In this document: positions 17,332-28,244 of the stretch, piece after piece
Layout: every line of letters begins with the position of its first letter
How positions within the stretch are numbered: position 1 is the first letter of the stretch
Origin: Neorhizobium galegae
GTDB lineage: Bacteria; Pseudomonadota; Alphaproteobacteria; Rhizobiales; Rhizobiaceae
Reading direction: 5' to 3'
NCBI RefSeq assembly: GCF_017877135.1
Contig: NZ_JAGIPH010000002.1
Span: 310,001-374,000 of the forward strand
Length of the DNA stretch: 64,000 nucleotides
Position numbers and translations under genes: made by a program
Notes under the pieces: generated by a model
What the model saw: the letters and a program-made list of their open reading frames with translations, nothing else
What the model was told of the DNA's origin: nothing
The model's database searches: none

Positions 17332-20300
17332 TCAGAAATAGCTCTGCAGCGGGCGCACTTCCAGCTGGCCCTTCTTCAGCGCCTGGATGGCTTCTGCCGC
17401 AGCAAGGGCGCCGGCCATGGTGGTGTAATAGGGCACCTTCTGCATCAGCGTTGCGCGGCGCAGCGACTTGGAATCCGAGATCGCCTTGTTCGAATCCGTC
17501 GTGTTGATGACGAGCTGAACCTGGCGGTTGCGGATGGCATCCTCGATATGCGGACGTCCCTCCAGAACCTTGTTGATCTTCGTTGCCTCGATACCCTTTT
17601 CGGCCAGGAAGCGCGCCGTGCCGCCGGTGGCCAGAACCTTGAAGCCGATCTCGACCAAGAGCTTGATGGCCGGCAGAACACGTTCCTTGTCCTCGTCGCG
17701 CACGGAGACGAACACGGTTCCATCGCGCGGCAACTCGACGCTGGCGCCGAGCTGGCTCTTGGCAAAGGCGAGCGCAAAGTTGCTGTCGAGGCCGATGACT
17801 TCGCCGGTCGAACGCATTTCAGGACCCAGCAGCGTGTCGACGCCGGGGAAGCGGGCAAACGGGAAGACGGCTTCCTTGACGGCGATGTGCTTCAGATTGC
17901 GCGGATCTGGCTTTGTGCCATAGGCCGCAATCGCCGCATCCAGCTTTTCGCCGGTCATGATGCGGGCAGCGATCTTTGCAATCGGCGCGCCGATGGTCTT
18001 TGCGACGAAGGGCACCGTGCGCGAGGCGCGCGGGTTGACTTCGAGCACGTAGATTACGCCGTCCTTGATGGCATACTGCACATTCATCAGGCCGCCGACG
18101 TTGAGCGCACGCGCCATGGCCGCCGTCTGGCGCTCCAGTTCGTCCAGCGTTTCTTTCGACAGCGAGCGCGACGGCAGCGAGCAGGCGGAGTCACCGGAGT
18201 GGATGCCGGCTTCTTCGATATGCTCCATGATGCCCGAGACAAAGACGTTTTCGCCGTCGCAAAGGGCATCGACGTCCACTTCCACGGCATTCGTCAGGTA
18301 GCTGTCGAACAGAAGAGGGTTCTTGCCGAGCAGCGTGTTGATCTGGCCCGTCTTGTCGTTCGGATAGCGCTGCTTGATGTCTTCCGGCACCAGGCCCGGC
18401 ACCGTATCGAGCAGGTAGCTCTGCAGCTGGCCTTCCGAATGGATGATCTGCATGGCGCGGCCACCCAGAACATAGGAGGGGCGCACGACGAGCGGGAAGC
18501 CGATTTCCGAGGCGACAAGGCGGGCCTGCTCGACGGAGTAGGCGATGCCGTTGTTCGGCTGGTTGAGGTCCAGCTTCATCAAGAGCTTCTGGAAGCGGTC
18601 GCGGTCCTCGGCAAGATCGATCATGTCGGGCGCGGTGCCAAGAATCGGGATGCCCTTCTTTTCGAGCGCTTCGGCAAGCTTCAGCGGCGTCTGGCCGCCG
18701 AACTGCACGATGACGCCGACCACTTCGCCGTTTTCCTGCTCGGCGCGCAGGATCTCGATCACGTCTTCGGCCGTCAGCGGCTCGAAATAGAGGCGGTCGG
18801 AGGTGTCGTAGTCGGTCGAGACGGTTTCCGGGTTGCAGTTGATCATGATTGCTTCAAAGCCGGCATCCTTCAGCGCGAAGGCGGCATGGCAGCAGCAATA
18901 GTCGAACTCGATGCCCTGGCCGATACGGTTTGGGCCACCGCCAAGGATGACCACCTTCTTGCGGTCAGAAATTTCGGCTTCCGAACGCAGCGCGCCGACA
19001 AAGGGCGTCTCGTAGGTCGAATACATGTAGGCGGTCGGCGAGGCGAATTCGGCCGCGCAGGTGTCGATGCGCTTGAAGACCGGGCGGACGGACAGGCTGT
19101 TGCGCAGTTCGGCCACTTCCTTCGGGCGCTTTCCGGAGAGCGAGGCAAGACGGGCATCCGAAAAGCCCATGGCCTTCAAGGCGCGCAGGTTTTCCGCATC
19201 CGTCGGCAGGCCATGTTCGCGCACGCGCGCTTCCATGTCGACGATCGCCTTGAACTGGGCGATGAACCAGGGGTCGATCTTGCAGCCTTCATGCACTTCG
19301 GCTTCCGACATGCCGAGACGCAGGGCCTGGGCCACCATGCGCAGGCGATCAGGCGTCGGCGTGCCGATCGCGGCACGAATGGCGTTCTTCGATCCTTCGC
19401 CGGCTTCCATGCCGGGGATCTCGATTTCGTCGAGGCCGGTGAGGCCGGTTTCGAGGCCGCGCAGCGCCTTCTGGAGCGATTCGGCAAAGGTGCGGCCGAT
19501 GGCCATGACTTCGCCGACCGACTTCATGGCGGTGGTCAGGGTCGGTTCGGCGCCGGGGAATTTTTCGAAGGCAAAGCGCGGGATCTTCGTCACGACGTAG
19601 TCGATCGACGGTTCGAACGAGGCGGGCGTCGCACCGCCGGTGATGTCGTTGTCCAGCTCGTCCAGTGTATAGCCGACGGCAAGCTTTGCCGCGACCTTGG
19701 CAATCGGGAAGCCGGTGGCTTTCGATGCGAGCGCCGACGAGCGCGACACGCGCGGGTTCATCTCGATGACGACGAGGCGGCCATCGGCCGGATTGACGGC
19801 GAACTGCACGTTCGAGCCGCCGGTTTCAACGCCGATCTCGCGCAGCACCGCAATCGAGGCGTTGCGCATCATCTGGTATTCCTTGTCCGTCAGCGTCAGC
19901 GCCGGGGCCACGGTGATGGAATCGCCGGTGTGGACGCCCATCGGATCGATGTTCTCGATGGAGCAGATGATGATGCAGTTGTCCGCCTTGTCGCGGACGA
20001 CCTCCATTTCATACTCCTTCCAGCCGAGCACAGATTCCTCGATCAGCACTTCGGTGGTCGGCGAGGCATCGAGGCCCGAGCCGATGATTTCGAAGAATTC
20101 CGAGCGGTTATAGGCAATGCCACCGCCAGTGCCGCCCATGGTGAAGGAGGGGCGGATGATGGCGGGGAGGCCAACGACATCGAGCGCCTGGGCTGCCACC
20201 GCCATGGCATGGCTCATGTAGCGCTGCTTGCGGTCGGTTTCGCCGAGGTTCCACTGGTTTTCCAGCTCGTCCAGCGCCTTGTCGAGTTCGGCGCCCGAGA

Positions 20301-20817
20301 GCGTCTCGCGCAGCTTGGCGCGCTCGGCCTCGTGGCTCTTGCGGTCGGTATCCTTGATGTCGGTGGCGTTGGCCAGCATCGATTTCGGCGTTTCAAGGCC
20401 GATGCGCGCCATGGCTTCGCGGAAGAGGGCGCGGTCTTCGGCCATGTCGATGGCCGCCGGCTTTGCACCGATCATCTCGACATTGTAGCGGTCGAGAACG
20501 CCCATGCGCTTCAAGGACAGCGCCGTGTTGAGCGCCGTCTGCCCGCCCATGGTGGGCAGAAGCGCGTCCGGGCGTTCCTTGGCAATGATTTTCGCGACGA
20601 CTTCCGGGGTGATCGGCTCGACATAGGTCGCGTCGGCAAGGCCCGGATCGGTCATGATCGTTGCCGGGTTGGAGTTGACCAGGATAACCCGATAACCCTC
20701 TTCCTTCAGCGCCTTGACGGCCTGTGTGCCGGAATAGTCGAATTCGCACGCCTGGCCGATGACGATTGGCCCCGCGCCAATGATGAGGATGGACTTGATG
20801 TCTTGGCGCTTGGGCAT
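17332..20817 (-). CDS. carB: Carbamoyl-phosphate synthase large chain
   Basis: A 1161-residue synthetase subunit that makes carbamoyl phosphate from bicarbonate, ammonia (from CarA) and two ATP for pyrimidine and arginine synthesis. Two homologous ATP-grasp halves are seen: [22 protein letters not shown] opens the first and [21 protein letters not shown] the second. The C-terminal MGS-like allosteric domain ends in [17 protein letters not shown]. An insertion-bearing length of 1161 (E. coli 1073) is normal for rhizobia. A GGAAAGAC ribosome site precedes ATG. carA is 6 kb away on the same strand rather than adjacent. Confidence 0.98.
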   Translation of the reverse strand: MPKRQDIKSILIIGAGPIVIGQACEFDYSGTQAVKALKEEGYRVILVNSNPATIMTDPGLADATYVEPITPEVVAKIIAKERPDALLPTMGGQTALNTALSLKRMGVLDRYNVEMIGAKPAAIDMAEDRALFREAMARIGLETPKSMLANATDIKDTDRKSHEAERAKLRETLSGAELDKALDELENQWNLGETDRKQRYMSHAMAVAAQALDVVGLPAIIRPSFTMGGTGGGIAYNRSEFFEIIGSGLDASPTTEVLIEESVLGWKEYEMEVVRDKADNCIIICSIENIDPMGVHTGDSITVAPALTLTDKEYQMMRNASIAVLREIGVETGGSNVQFAVNPADGRLVVIEMNPRVSRSSALASKATGFPIAKVAAKLAVGYTLDELDNDITGGATPASFEPSIDYVVTKIPRFAFEKFPGAEPTLTTAMKSVGEVMAIGRTFAESLQKALRGLETGLTGLDEIEIPGMEAGEGSKNAIRAAIGTPTPDRLRMVAQALRLGMSEAEVHEGCKIDPWFIAQFKAIVDMEARVREHGLPTDAENLRALKAMGFSDARLASLSGKRPKEVAELRNSLSVRPVFKRIDTCAAEFASPTAYMYSTYETPFVGALRSEAEISDRKKVVILGGGPNRIGQGIEFDYCCCHAAFALKDAGFEAIMINCNPETVSTDYDTSDRLYFEPLTAEDVIEILRAEQENGEVVGVIVQFGGQTPLKLAEALEKKGIPILGTAPDMIDLAEDRDRFQKLLMKLDLNQPNNGIAYSVEQARLVASEIGFPLVVRPSYVLGGRAMQIIHSEGQLQSYLLDTVPGLVPEDIKQRYPNDKTGQINTLLGKNPLLFDSYLTNAVEVDVDALCDGENVFVSGIMEHIEEAGIHSGDSACSLPSRSLSKETLDELERQTAAMARALNVGGLMNVQYAIKDGVIYVLEVNPRASRTVPFVAKTIGAPIAKIAARIMTGEKLDAAIAAYGTKPDPRNLKHIAVKEAVFPFARFPGVDTLLGPEMRSTGEVIGLDSNFALAFAKSQLGASVELPRDGTVFVSVRDEDKERVLPAIKLLVEIGFKVLATGGTARFLAEKGIEATKINKVLEGRPHIEDAIRNRQVQLVINTTDSNKAISDSKSLRRATLMQKVPYYTTMAGALAAAEAIQALKKGQLEVRPLQSYF

Positions 20818-21164
20818 ATCGTCTTTCCGCTTATTTTTCCTGCGCGAAAAACCGGCCGGATGAGTGGATCACCGGTCGGGCACAAGAATGGTTTTTTCAG
20901 GCTAGAAGCGGCTTATAGGGAAATGTTGAGGCGGAAGGAACCCCCAATCTTTGAAATCTACAGAAGTCGCCGCAACGGCGCATGACGGTCTATTGGCTGA
21001 GCCTGGCGGGCCTCTATAATTCGTCCGTCTGACATTGGAGGCGGGCCCGCGCGGTGCGGTTGTGCGGAATATCCGAGGCCCGCTCGGTTGCGTGTGCACA
21101 GCAAAGGAACCTGCGTCCCTGCAATTGCGTTCTGGCGGCAGAGACACAGGCAGGGGACAAAGCC
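20818..21164. other. Intergenic region between carB and the metallopeptidase gene
   Basis: This 347-base gap separates divergent genes. It holds a good sigma70-type promoter for the rightward gene: TTGGCT (20993-20998), 16 bases, TATAAT (21015-21020), which would give a leader of about 140 bases. The carB promoter must lie in the left part, where I see no clear elements. Confidence 0.5.
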
Positions 21165-22073
21165 ATGCAATGGCGGGGACGTCGTCAATCGGACAATATC
21201 GAGGATCAACGCGGCGCGGGCGGCAGTTCCCTGGGCGGGAGGGGGATTCGAATTCCCATCGGCGGCGGGCGCGGCGGCGGCATCGGGATCGGTGGTCTCA
21301 TCTTCATCGTCATCGTCTGCTTCATGCTCGGCATCAATCCGCTGACCTTGCTGTCCGGCGGGGATATCGGCATGGACGGCGGATCCTCGGGGACCCGGCA
21401 GCAGACTGAGCCCCGGTCCGCGCAAAATGATGAAATGACGGCTTTCGTGCGCACGGTTCTGGCCGAGACGGAAGACACATGGAACGGGATCTTCCAGAGA
21501 GCCGGGCAGACCTATGAGGAACCGACCATGGTGCTGTTTTCCGGCGGCGTCCGCTCCGCCTGCGGGTCGGCGTCCTCGGCGACGGGACCCTTCTACTGCC
21601 CGAACGATCGCAAGGTCTATCTCGATACGGGCTTTTTCCGACAGCTGTCCGGTCAGTACGGTGCGTCCGGCGATTTCGCCGAAGCCTATGTCATCGCCCA
21701 TGAGGTCGGTCATCACGTGCAGAACCTGACCGGCGTGCTGCCGAAGTTCAACCAGATGCGCGGTTCGATGAGCGAGGTCGATGCCAACCGGATGTCGGTG
21801 CGGGTGGAGCTTCAGGCAGACTGCTTTGCCGGCGTCTGGGGAAAATCAACACAGCAGCGTGGCATTCTGGAAGCGGGCGATCTGGAGGAGGCGTTGAATG
21901 CCGCACAACAGATCGGCGACGATACGTTGCAGAAGCGCTCCCAGGGTTATGTCGTGCCCGATGCCTTCAATCACGGCACTTCCGCCCAGCGTGTGACCTG
22001 GTTCCGCAAAGGCTTTGTCAGCGGCGACATAAAGGCGTGCGATACGTTCGCACCACGCTACGATCAGTTGTAA
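21165..22073 (+). CDS. Neutral zinc metallopeptidase, YpfJ family
   Basis: A 302-residue membrane-anchored protein. A glycine-rich N-terminus (IPIGGGRGGGIGIGG) leads into one transmembrane helix (GLIFIVIVCFMLGINPL), then an extracytoplasmic domain with the zinc motif HEVGHH and a later ELQADCFAGVW segment that supplies the third ligand. Substrates are unknown for the family. The start at 21165 has AGGGGACAAAGCC upstream, and the open frame extends further back without support. Monocistronic by appearance. Confidence 0.88.
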   Translation: MQWRGRRQSDNIEDQRGAGGSSLGGRGIRIPIGGGRGGGIGIGGLIFIVIVCFMLGINPLTLLSGGDIGMDGGSSGTRQQTEPRSAQNDEMTAFVRTVLAETEDTWNGIFQRAGQTYEEPTMVLFSGGVRSACGSASSATGPFYCPNDRKVYLDTGFFRQLSGQYGASGDFAEAYVIAHEVGHHVQNLTGVLPKFNQMRGSMSEVDANRMSVRVELQADCFAGVWGKSTQQRGILEAGDLEEALNAAQQIGDDTLQKRSQGYVVPDAFNHGTSAQRVTWFRKGFVSGDIKACDTFAPRYDQL

Positions 22074-22361
22074 CGGCGGTTTGCTGCGCGCGGTCTAAAT
22101 GGGCAAGGGCGGAGGTTGTTCTGCCCTGCCTTGTGCGGTCTCAAATCAGTTGCTCGGCAAGCGTTGCGCTTGCAGTACGTCGCATATCGATCTCCTCGGC
22201 CTGCCGTGCGACATCCTCACTCCGGTACTGCTCGCTTCCCATCACCGCACCATCAGGCGGACGGTCCTTCCGCTGTCGCGGCTGCTTTTTCCTTTCCGGG
22301 CGGGATGCGCTAGGTTCGCGGCCGTGCTGACAACGCAGCAGTCCTGATTCCGAGGTTCACG

Positions 22362-23033
22362 ATGATCATCCTGCACTATCTCGACAATTCCCGTGCCCAT
22401 CGCATTCTCTGGCTGCTGGAGGAGCTTGGGCTCGACTACACCGTCAAGACCTATCACCGCGCAGCCGACATGCGGGCGCCGGAAAGCCTGAAGGCGGTGC
22501 ATCCGCTCGGCAAGTCGCCGGTGATTGAGGATAGTGGCCGCGTGGTGGCCGAAAGCGGCGCGATCATCGAGTATCTCGTCGAAACCTATGGGGCGGGCAA
22601 ACAGCTCAAACCGCTGGCCGGTACCGACGAGGCGCTTCGCTATACCTACTGGCTGCATTACGCGGAGGGCTCTGCCATGCCGCTTCTGCTTTTGAAGCTG
22701 ATCTTCCTGCGGCTGCCGGGTCAGTTGCCGCTTTTCCTGCGCCCGGTTGCTTCGCTCATTGCCAAGGGTGTGCAGAAGAAACTGGTCGATCCGCAGTTGG
22801 CCGATCATCTGGCCTTCTGGAACCGCGAGCTATTGCGTGGCGGCTGGTTTGCCGGCGCTGAATTTTCTGCCGCCGATATTGCCATGAGCTTTCCCGTTGA
22901 AGCGGGCATGACGCGCATGGACGCCCATGGCGATGTGTCTGGCGTGCGCCGCTACATGGAGGCCATCCGCGCCCGTCCCGCCTACCAGCGGGCGCTGATG
23001 AAGGGCGGCCAGTATGATTATGCCCGCAGCTGA
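22362..23033 (+). CDS. Glutathione S-transferase family protein
   Basis: A 223-residue GST with an N-terminal thioredoxin fold (MIILHYLDNSRAHRILWLLEELGLDYTVKTY), the conserved cis-proline and glutathione-contact segment HPLGKSPVIEDSGRVVAESGAIIEYL, and an all-helical C-terminal domain. The catalytic residue would be S10 or a neighbour in LDNSRAHR. Substrate unknown. It ends at a strong palindromic hairpin shared with the facing aldo/keto reductase gene. Confidence 0.88.
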   Translation: MIILHYLDNSRAHRILWLLEELGLDYTVKTYHRAADMRAPESLKAVHPLGKSPVIEDSGRVVAESGAIIEYLVETYGAGKQLKPLAGTDEALRYTYWLHYAEGSAMPLLLLKLIFLRLPGQLPLFLRPVASLIAKGVQKKLVDPQLADHLAFWNRELLRGGWFAGAEFSAADIAMSFPVEAGMTRMDAHGDVSGVRRYMEAIRARPAYQRALMKGGQYDYARS

Positions 23034-23036
23034 CGG

Positions 23037-23063
23037 TTGAGGCCGCGCAGAGCGCGGCCTCAA
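23037..23063. terminator. Bidirectional hairpin between GST and aldo/keto reductase genes
   Basis: TTGAGGCCGCGC-aga-GCGCGGCCTCAA is a perfect 12-bp palindromic stem located between two convergent stop codons. Confidence 0.7.
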
Positions 23064-23073
23064 GGCCAAAAGC

Positions 23074-24069
23074 TCAATGCTCGCTGTCGAGATGCGCCAT
23101 CTGCGCCTCGGCATAGCGCGAACCGGCGGCGGCATCCTTGGGCACCGCCTGTTCGATGGCGGCGAGATCCTCCCCGGTAAGTACCAGATCAAGCGCGCCG
23201 AGCGATTCGCTCAACCGGTCGCGGCGGCGAGCGCCGACGAGCGGCACGATGTCATCGCCTTGCTGCGCCACCCAGGCGATGGCGATCTGTGCCACCGAAA
23301 CGCCGCGTGCCTCGGCAATGGCGCGCAGCGCGTCGACCAGCGCCAGGTTCTGCTCAAGATTGCCCTTCTGGAAGCGCGGGCTCATGGCGCGGAAATCACG
23401 GCCCTGGGTATCCCGTGTCTTTTGCCAGTGGCCGCTGATCAGGCCCCGCGACAGGACCCCGTAGGCGGTGATGCCGATGCCCAGTTCCCGCGTCACCGGC
23501 AGGATCTTGTCTTCGAGGCTGCGGGAAATCAGCGAATATTCGATCTGCAGGTCAACGATCGGATGGACGGCGGCGGCGCGTCTGATCGTCTCTGCTCCCA
23601 TCTCCGACAGGCCGATATGTCGTACATAGCCCGCCGTCACCATGTCGCCGATGGCGCCGATCGTGTCTTCGATCGGCACGTTCGGGTCGAGGCGGGAGGG
23701 GCGATAGATATCGATATAATCGACGCCGAGTCGCTTCAGCGTATAGGCGAGGGCGGTCTTCACCGCGGACGGGCGGGCATCATAGCCGAGCCAGCCGCCA
23801 TCCGGCCCGCGCTGCGCGCCGAACTTGACGCTGAGCTGAACCTTGTCGCGCAGGCCGCCCGAAAGCGCCTCGCCGATCAGCATCTCGTTATGGCCCATGC
23901 CGTAGAAATCACCGGTGTCGAGAAGCGTGACGCCGGCATCGAGGGCGGCATGAATGGTGGCGATGCTTTCGCTGCGGTCGCTCGGACCATACATGTCGGA
24001 CATGCCCATGCAGCCAAGGCCAAGGGTGGATACCTGCGGACCGGTTTTTCCAAGCTGTCGTGTTTTCAT
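23074..24069 (-). CDS. Aldo/keto reductase
   Basis: A 331-residue NADPH-dependent aldo/keto reductase of the AKR13-like type (TIM barrel). Catalytic context: [19 protein letters not shown] (Asp, Tyr), VKFG and the [12 protein letters not shown] strand; the usual lysine of the tetrad sits in LSVKFGAQ. The C-terminal cofactor segment is [20 protein letters not shown]. It is divergent from a LysR gene 111 bases away, the usual arrangement for a regulator and its target. Confidence 0.9.
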   Translation of the reverse strand: MKTRQLGKTGPQVSTLGLGCMGMSDMYGPSDRSESIATIHAALDAGVTLLDTGDFYGMGHNEMLIGEALSGGLRDKVQLSVKFGAQRGPDGGWLGYDARPSAVKTALAYTLKRLGVDYIDIYRPSRLDPNVPIEDTIGAIGDMVTAGYVRHIGLSEMGAETIRRAAAVHPIVDLQIEYSLISRSLEDKILPVTRELGIGITAYGVLSRGLISGHWQKTRDTQGRDFRAMSPRFQKGNLEQNLALVDALRAIAEARGVSVAQIAIAWVAQQGDDIVPLVGARRRDRLSESLGALDLVLTGEDLAAIEQAVPKDAAAGSRYAEAQMAHLDSEH

Positions 24070-24180
24070 CTCGCATTCCTTTTCTCAGTACCGTGAATGA
24101 TCGGCTGGTTGTCTTTTACTCGAAGAGAGGCTGTGCGATAATCCGGTGCAACGCGCACGACCTGTTCGGAAAGATGGACA

Positions 24181-25086
24181 ATGGCTGATCTCCCCCTTGC
24201 CGAACTCGATGCCTTTGCAGCGGTTGCGCAGAGCCAGAGTTTTCGCGCCGCCGCCAAGCTGCGCGGCGTGTCTGCCTCATCGCTGTCGGATGCGCTCCGG
24301 CGGCTGGAGGCGCGGCTCGGCGTACGCCTGCTCAACCGCACCACCCGCAGCGTCAGCCTGACGGAAGCGGGCGAGCGGTTGCTGCAACGGCTGAAACCCG
24401 GGCTCCTGGAAATCGAGGCGGCGCTCGATGCGATCAACAGCGTGCGCGACACGCCGGTCGGGCGATTGAGGCTCAACGTGCCGGGCATCGTGGCCCATGC
24501 GATCCTGCCGGATATCGCCGCACGGTTTCTGGCGCTTTACCCCGGCATCACGCTGGAGGTTGCCACCAATGACGCGCTCATCGACATCAACGGCGAAGGC
24601 TTCGATGCCGGCGTGCGCTATGAGGAGGCCTTGCAGGCGGACATGATCGCCGTGCCGATCGGCCCGCGCGTACAGCGCTATGTCGGCGCGGCAGCGCCTG
24701 CCTATCTTGCCGAACACGGGGCGCCGAAGCATCCGCGGGATCTGCTGGCGCATCACTGTATCCTGCACCGGTTTGCGAGCGGGCGCGTGCTGTCCTGGAG
24801 TTTCGAGGAGGAGGGACGTGAATTCACCATCCTGCCGCCGGCCCGGGTGGTTGCCGAAACCACGGCCCTGGAAGTGGCGCTCGCAATCCGTGGCCTCGGC
24901 GTCATCTTCACCTTCGAGGAGTTTCTGGCGCCGGGCCTTGCTTCCGGTGCGCTGGTTCCGGTGATGGAGGACTGGACGCAGAGCTTTTCCGGGCCATTTC
25001 TCTATTATAACAGCCGCCGCCATATGCCGCAGCCGCTCAAGACCTTCGTGGAGTTCCTGAAGGCCGAGCACCGCCGCGGCCCCTGA
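24181..25086 (+). CDS. LysR-family transcriptional regulator
   Basis: A 301-residue LysR regulator with HTH in DAFAAVAQSQSFRAAAKLRGVSASSLSDALRRLEARLG and a C-terminal effector domain typical of the CrgA/AaeR-like subgroup. The divergent aldo/keto reductase is the likely target. The start at 24181 is the first ATG before the HTH. Confidence 0.9.
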   Translation: MADLPLAELDAFAAVAQSQSFRAAAKLRGVSASSLSDALRRLEARLGVRLLNRTTRSVSLTEAGERLLQRLKPGLLEIEAALDAINSVRDTPVGRLRLNVPGIVAHAILPDIAARFLALYPGITLEVATNDALIDINGEGFDAGVRYEEALQADMIAVPIGPRVQRYVGAAAPAYLAEHGAPKHPRDLLAHHCILHRFASGRVLSWSFEEEGREFTILPPARVVAETTALEVALAIRGLGVIFTFEEFLAPGLASGALVPVMEDWTQSFSGPFLYYNSRRHMPQPLKTFVEFLKAEHRRGP

Positions 25087-25260
25087 GGCGGACACTGGGC
25101 GGGACACGCGGCGATCCATCACGGTCTCTGATGGGATGCCACAATTGTTCTGCTGCGTGGTGTATTCGCCTTGCCTCAAGGACGGGCAGTGGCTAGATCG
25201 TTTTGATGCCGTCTGCCCGAAAATGGGGCAGCGGCTTTTTTCGTTATGGAGTTTGGTGAC

Positions 25261-26649
25261 ATGGTGACCCTTTCAGCCGCGCCCGAAGCGCAGGCCTCGG
25301 ACAATTCCTGGTCCGGCCATGTGCGGGCGACCGTGGCCCTTGGGCTTCCCTTCGTGGGCGCGCAACTGGCGCAAATGGCGATCAACACCACCGATGTGGT
25401 GATGGTCGGCTGGCTTGGCACGACCGAGCTTGCGGCCGTGGTGCTGTCCAGCCAGGTGTTCTTCATCGTGTTCATTTTCGGCAGCGGCTTTGCCAGTGCC
25501 GTCGTGCCGCTGGTGGCCCAGGCGATCGGGCGCGGCGATGCCGTCAGGGCGCGTCGATCGGTGCGCATGGGCATGTGGGTGGTAATCGCCTATGGTGCGC
25601 TGACGGCGCCGATCCTGTGGTTTTCCGAACCGATCCTGCTGCGGCTTGGACAGGAGCCGGATATTGCGGCGCTGGCACAGAGCTATCTGCGCATCCTGCA
25701 ATGGGGCATGTTTCCGGCGCTGCTGCTCATGGTCATGCGCTCCTTCGTCGGCGCGCTGGAGCGGGGAAGCGTGCTGCTTTACGTGACGCTTGGCATGTTC
25801 TTCCTCAACATGTTTCTCGATTACGGCCTGATCTTTGGACATTTCAGCCTGCCGACGCTCGGCTTGCATGGGGCGGCCATCGCATCGGTCACCGCCAATC
25901 TCGCCGGTTTCGGGCTGATGGTCGCCTATGTCCAGAGCCGTCCCCAGACGCAGGCCTACGAGATCTTCGTACGCTTCTGGCGTCCGGACTGGGCGGCCTT
26001 CCGGGAAATTCTGGGACTTGGCCTGCCGATCAGCTTTACCATCCTGGCCGAGGCCGGGCTGTTCACGGCTGCCTCCCTGCTGATGGGGCTGCTTGGCAAG
26101 GCAGAGCTTGCCGCCCACGGCATTGCGCTGCAACTGGCTTCCATCGCCTTCATGATCCCGCTCGGGCTTGCCCAGGTGGCAACGGTGCGTGTCGGCGTCG
26201 CCTACGGGCGCGGCGATCAGCTTGGCGTGCGCCGGGCAGCGCTGTCCGTGCTTCTGATCGGTCTTGCGATTTCCGCCATGGGAGGCCTGCTGTTTGCTGT
26301 TGCGCCTGCCGCGTTGGGTGGGCTGTTTCTCGATACGACCCAGCCGGATGCGCGCGAGGTGCTGATGCTGGCGGTGCCGCTGATCGTGGCGGCCGGCGCC
26401 TTCCAGATGTTCGACGGCTTGCAGGCGGTGGCGGCCGGCCTGTTGCGCAGCCACAAGGATACGACCATTCCGATGATTCTGGCGCTGATCGCCTACTGGC
26501 CGATCGGCTTCTTCTGCGCCTGGCTGTTCGGCTTCGTCTTCGAATGGCGGGGCATCGGCATCTGGATGGGCTTCGTGCTCGGTCTTGCGGCAGCCGCCAT
26601 CATGCTCTGCGTACGGTTCTGGTTTCTGGTGCGCCGCCACCAGCATTGA
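25261..26649 (+). CDS. MATE-family multidrug efflux transporter (NorM-like)
   Basis: A 462-residue, twelve-helix MATE exporter that moves cationic drugs or metabolites out in exchange for Na+ or H+. Family motifs include GLPFVGAQLAQMAINTTDVVMVGWLG in helix 1 and VVPLVAQAIGRGD in the cytoplasmic loop, repeated in the second half as GLPISFTILAEAGLF and VRVGVAYGRGD. The start at 25261 is favoured by GGAG 8 bases upstream; an in-frame ATG at 25246 has no ribosome site. Stands alone. Confidence 0.92.
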   Translation: MVTLSAAPEAQASDNSWSGHVRATVALGLPFVGAQLAQMAINTTDVVMVGWLGTTELAAVVLSSQVFFIVFIFGSGFASAVVPLVAQAIGRGDAVRARRSVRMGMWVVIAYGALTAPILWFSEPILLRLGQEPDIAALAQSYLRILQWGMFPALLLMVMRSFVGALERGSVLLYVTLGMFFLNMFLDYGLIFGHFSLPTLGLHGAAIASVTANLAGFGLMVAYVQSRPQTQAYEIFVRFWRPDWAAFREILGLGLPISFTILAEAGLFTAASLLMGLLGKAELAAHGIALQLASIAFMIPLGLAQVATVRVGVAYGRGDQLGVRRAALSVLLIGLAISAMGGLLFAVAPAALGGLFLDTTQPDAREVLMLAVPLIVAAGAFQMFDGLQAVAAGLLRSHKDTTIPMILALIAYWPIGFFCAWLFGFVFEWRGIGIWMGFVLGLAAAAIMLCVRFWFLVRRHQH

Positions 26650-26656
26650 CAGAAAA

Positions 26657-26687
26657 AAGACGGCCCGCGGGTGAGGCGGGCCGTCTT
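26657..26687 (-). terminator. Terminator downstream of carA
   Basis: A 12-bp stem (AAGACGGCCCGC with GCGGGCCGTCTT) is followed on the minus strand by a run of six Ts. It can also stop the facing MATE transcript. Confidence 0.85.
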
Positions 26688-26714
26688 CCTAACTTGTGAT
26701 CCAACTCTAGCGGA

Positions 26715-27920
26715 TCAGCGTTCGGCAAGCGCCGGCTCGCCCTTCTTATCGCGCACCATGTTGAGGAAACGGCGGAAGAGATAGTGGCTGTCCTGCGGGC
26801 CAGGCGAGGCTTCCGGGTGATGCTGCACGGAAAACACCGGCTTGTCGGTGAGCCGCAGGCCGCAATTGCTGCCGTCAAACAGCGAGACATGGGTTTCCTC
26901 GACGCCCGCCGGCAGCGAGTTCGACGAAACGGCAAAGCCGTGGTTCATCGAGACGATTTCCACCTTGCCGGTCGTGTGGTCCTTCACCGGATGGTTGCCG
27001 CCGTGATGGCCCTGGTGCATCTTTTCGGTCGTCGCACCGAGCGCCAGGCCCAGCATCTGGTGGCCGAGGCAGATGCCGAAGGTCGGTGTGTCGGTCTTGA
27101 TGATCTCGCGGATGACCGGCACGGCATATTCGCCCGTGGCTGCCGGGTCGCCGGGACCGTTCGACAGGAAGACGCCATCCGGATTGAGCGCCATGATGTC
27201 TTCGGCCGACGTTGCAGCCGGAACCACCGTCACCTTGCAGTCGAGACCGGCAAACAGGCGCAGGATGTTGCGCTTCACGCCATAATCGACGCAGACGATG
27301 TGGTACTTGGCATCGTCCGGCGAGGTCTCGCCATAGCCTTCGTTCCACACCCAGGGCGTCTCGGTCCACTGCGAGGACTGGCCGGAGGTTGCTTCCTTGG
27401 CAAGGTCAAGTCCGACAAGACCGCTCCAAGCGCGGGCTTCCGCCTTCAGCGCCTCGATGTCGAAGACACCGTTCGGATCATGGGCGATGACCGCGTTCGG
27501 GGCACCGTTCTCGCGAATCCAGGCCGTCAGTGCGCGCGTATCGATGCCGGAGAGGCCGATGATGCCGCGCGAGGACAGCCAGTCGTTCAGATGGCGCGAG
27601 GCGCGGTAATTCGATGGCTCGGTAATGTCGGCCTTGAAGATGACGCCGACCGCACCGCGGCGGGCCGCCGGCGTCAGGTCCTCGATGTCTTCCTCATTGG
27701 TGCCGATATTGCCGATGTGCGGAAAGGTGAAGGTGACGATCTGGCCGAGATAGGAGGGGTCCGTCAGGATTTCCTCATAGCCGGTGAGCGCCGTGTTGAA
27801 GCAGACTTCTGCCGTTACCTTGCCCGTGGCGCCGACGCCATGCCCCTCGATCACCGTCCCGTCGGCGAGGACGAGGAGGGCCGTGGGCTTGCGGGAGGTC
27901 CAGGGTGCTGTCTCTGTCAT
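26715..27920 (-). CDS. carA: Carbamoyl-phosphate synthase small chain
   Basis: A 401-residue glutaminase subunit that feeds ammonia to CarB. The N-terminal CPSase_sm_chain domain (LVLADGTVIEGHGVGATGKVTAEVCFNTALTGYEEILTDPSY) is followed by a class I amidotransferase domain with the catalytic cysteine in TFGICLGHQ and the His-Glu pair in SVQHHPEASPGP. The start at 27920 (MTETAPWTSRKP) is preferred over the frame opening at 27977. A terminator-like hairpin lies about 80 bases upstream in the leader. Confidence 0.97.
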   Translation of the reverse strand: MTETAPWTSRKPTALLVLADGTVIEGHGVGATGKVTAEVCFNTALTGYEEILTDPSYLGQIVTFTFPHIGNIGTNEEDIEDLTPAARRGAVGVIFKADITEPSNYRASRHLNDWLSSRGIIGLSGIDTRALTAWIRENGAPNAVIAHDPNGVFDIEALKAEARAWSGLVGLDLAKEATSGQSSQWTETPWVWNEGYGETSPDDAKYHIVCVDYGVKRNILRLFAGLDCKVTVVPAATSAEDIMALNPDGVFLSNGPGDPAATGEYAVPVIREIIKTDTPTFGICLGHQMLGLALGATTEKMHQGHHGGNHPVKDHTTGKVEIVSMNHGFAVSSNSLPAGVEETHVSLFDGSNCGLRLTDKPVFSVQHHPEASPGPQDSHYLFRRFLNMVRDKKGEPALAER

Positions 27921-28244
27921 GTCGGTTCGTCTCCGCCCGTTGCCCGGCCACTTGAAGCAGCTGGGCACTAGGGCCATCTATGGTCGCGGTAAAAGGGCGC
28001 GCGAAATGTTTTCGCGCTTGGGCTCTGGTTTTTAATCTCGTGCAGGTGCCGGAAAATAACGGAAGCGGTCGAGGTGGTCAATTGCGCGACCTTGCGTCAG
28101 GTGGATTTATCCCGTTCTGATGTCAAGGTTCAAAAGGCGCTGATTGATCCTCTTGCCCGTCTCGTCTATGACGGCGGCGCGAAAGACACGGAAAAGCGGC
28201 CGGTTTGAAAGTCAAACACAGCTTTTCCCAAGGAGAAGAACAAG
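27921..28244. promoter_or_regulatory. carA/yqeY divergent intergenic region with hairpin at 27999-28017
   Basis: GCGCGAAA (27999-28006), loop TGT, TTTCGCGC (28010-28017) is a perfect stem. Read toward carA it is followed by GCCC and TTTT, the layout of a transcription attenuator. The rest of the 324 bases shows no gene; the yqeY ribosome site AAGGAGAAG is at its right end. Confidence 0.45.

Noticed and set aside
17236-20985. A 1249-codon open frame on the plus strand opposite carB
   Set aside because: It is antisense to an intact, fully recognisable CarB; its composition (His/Arg/Asp-rich) is that of a GC-driven shadow frame and no domain is seen.
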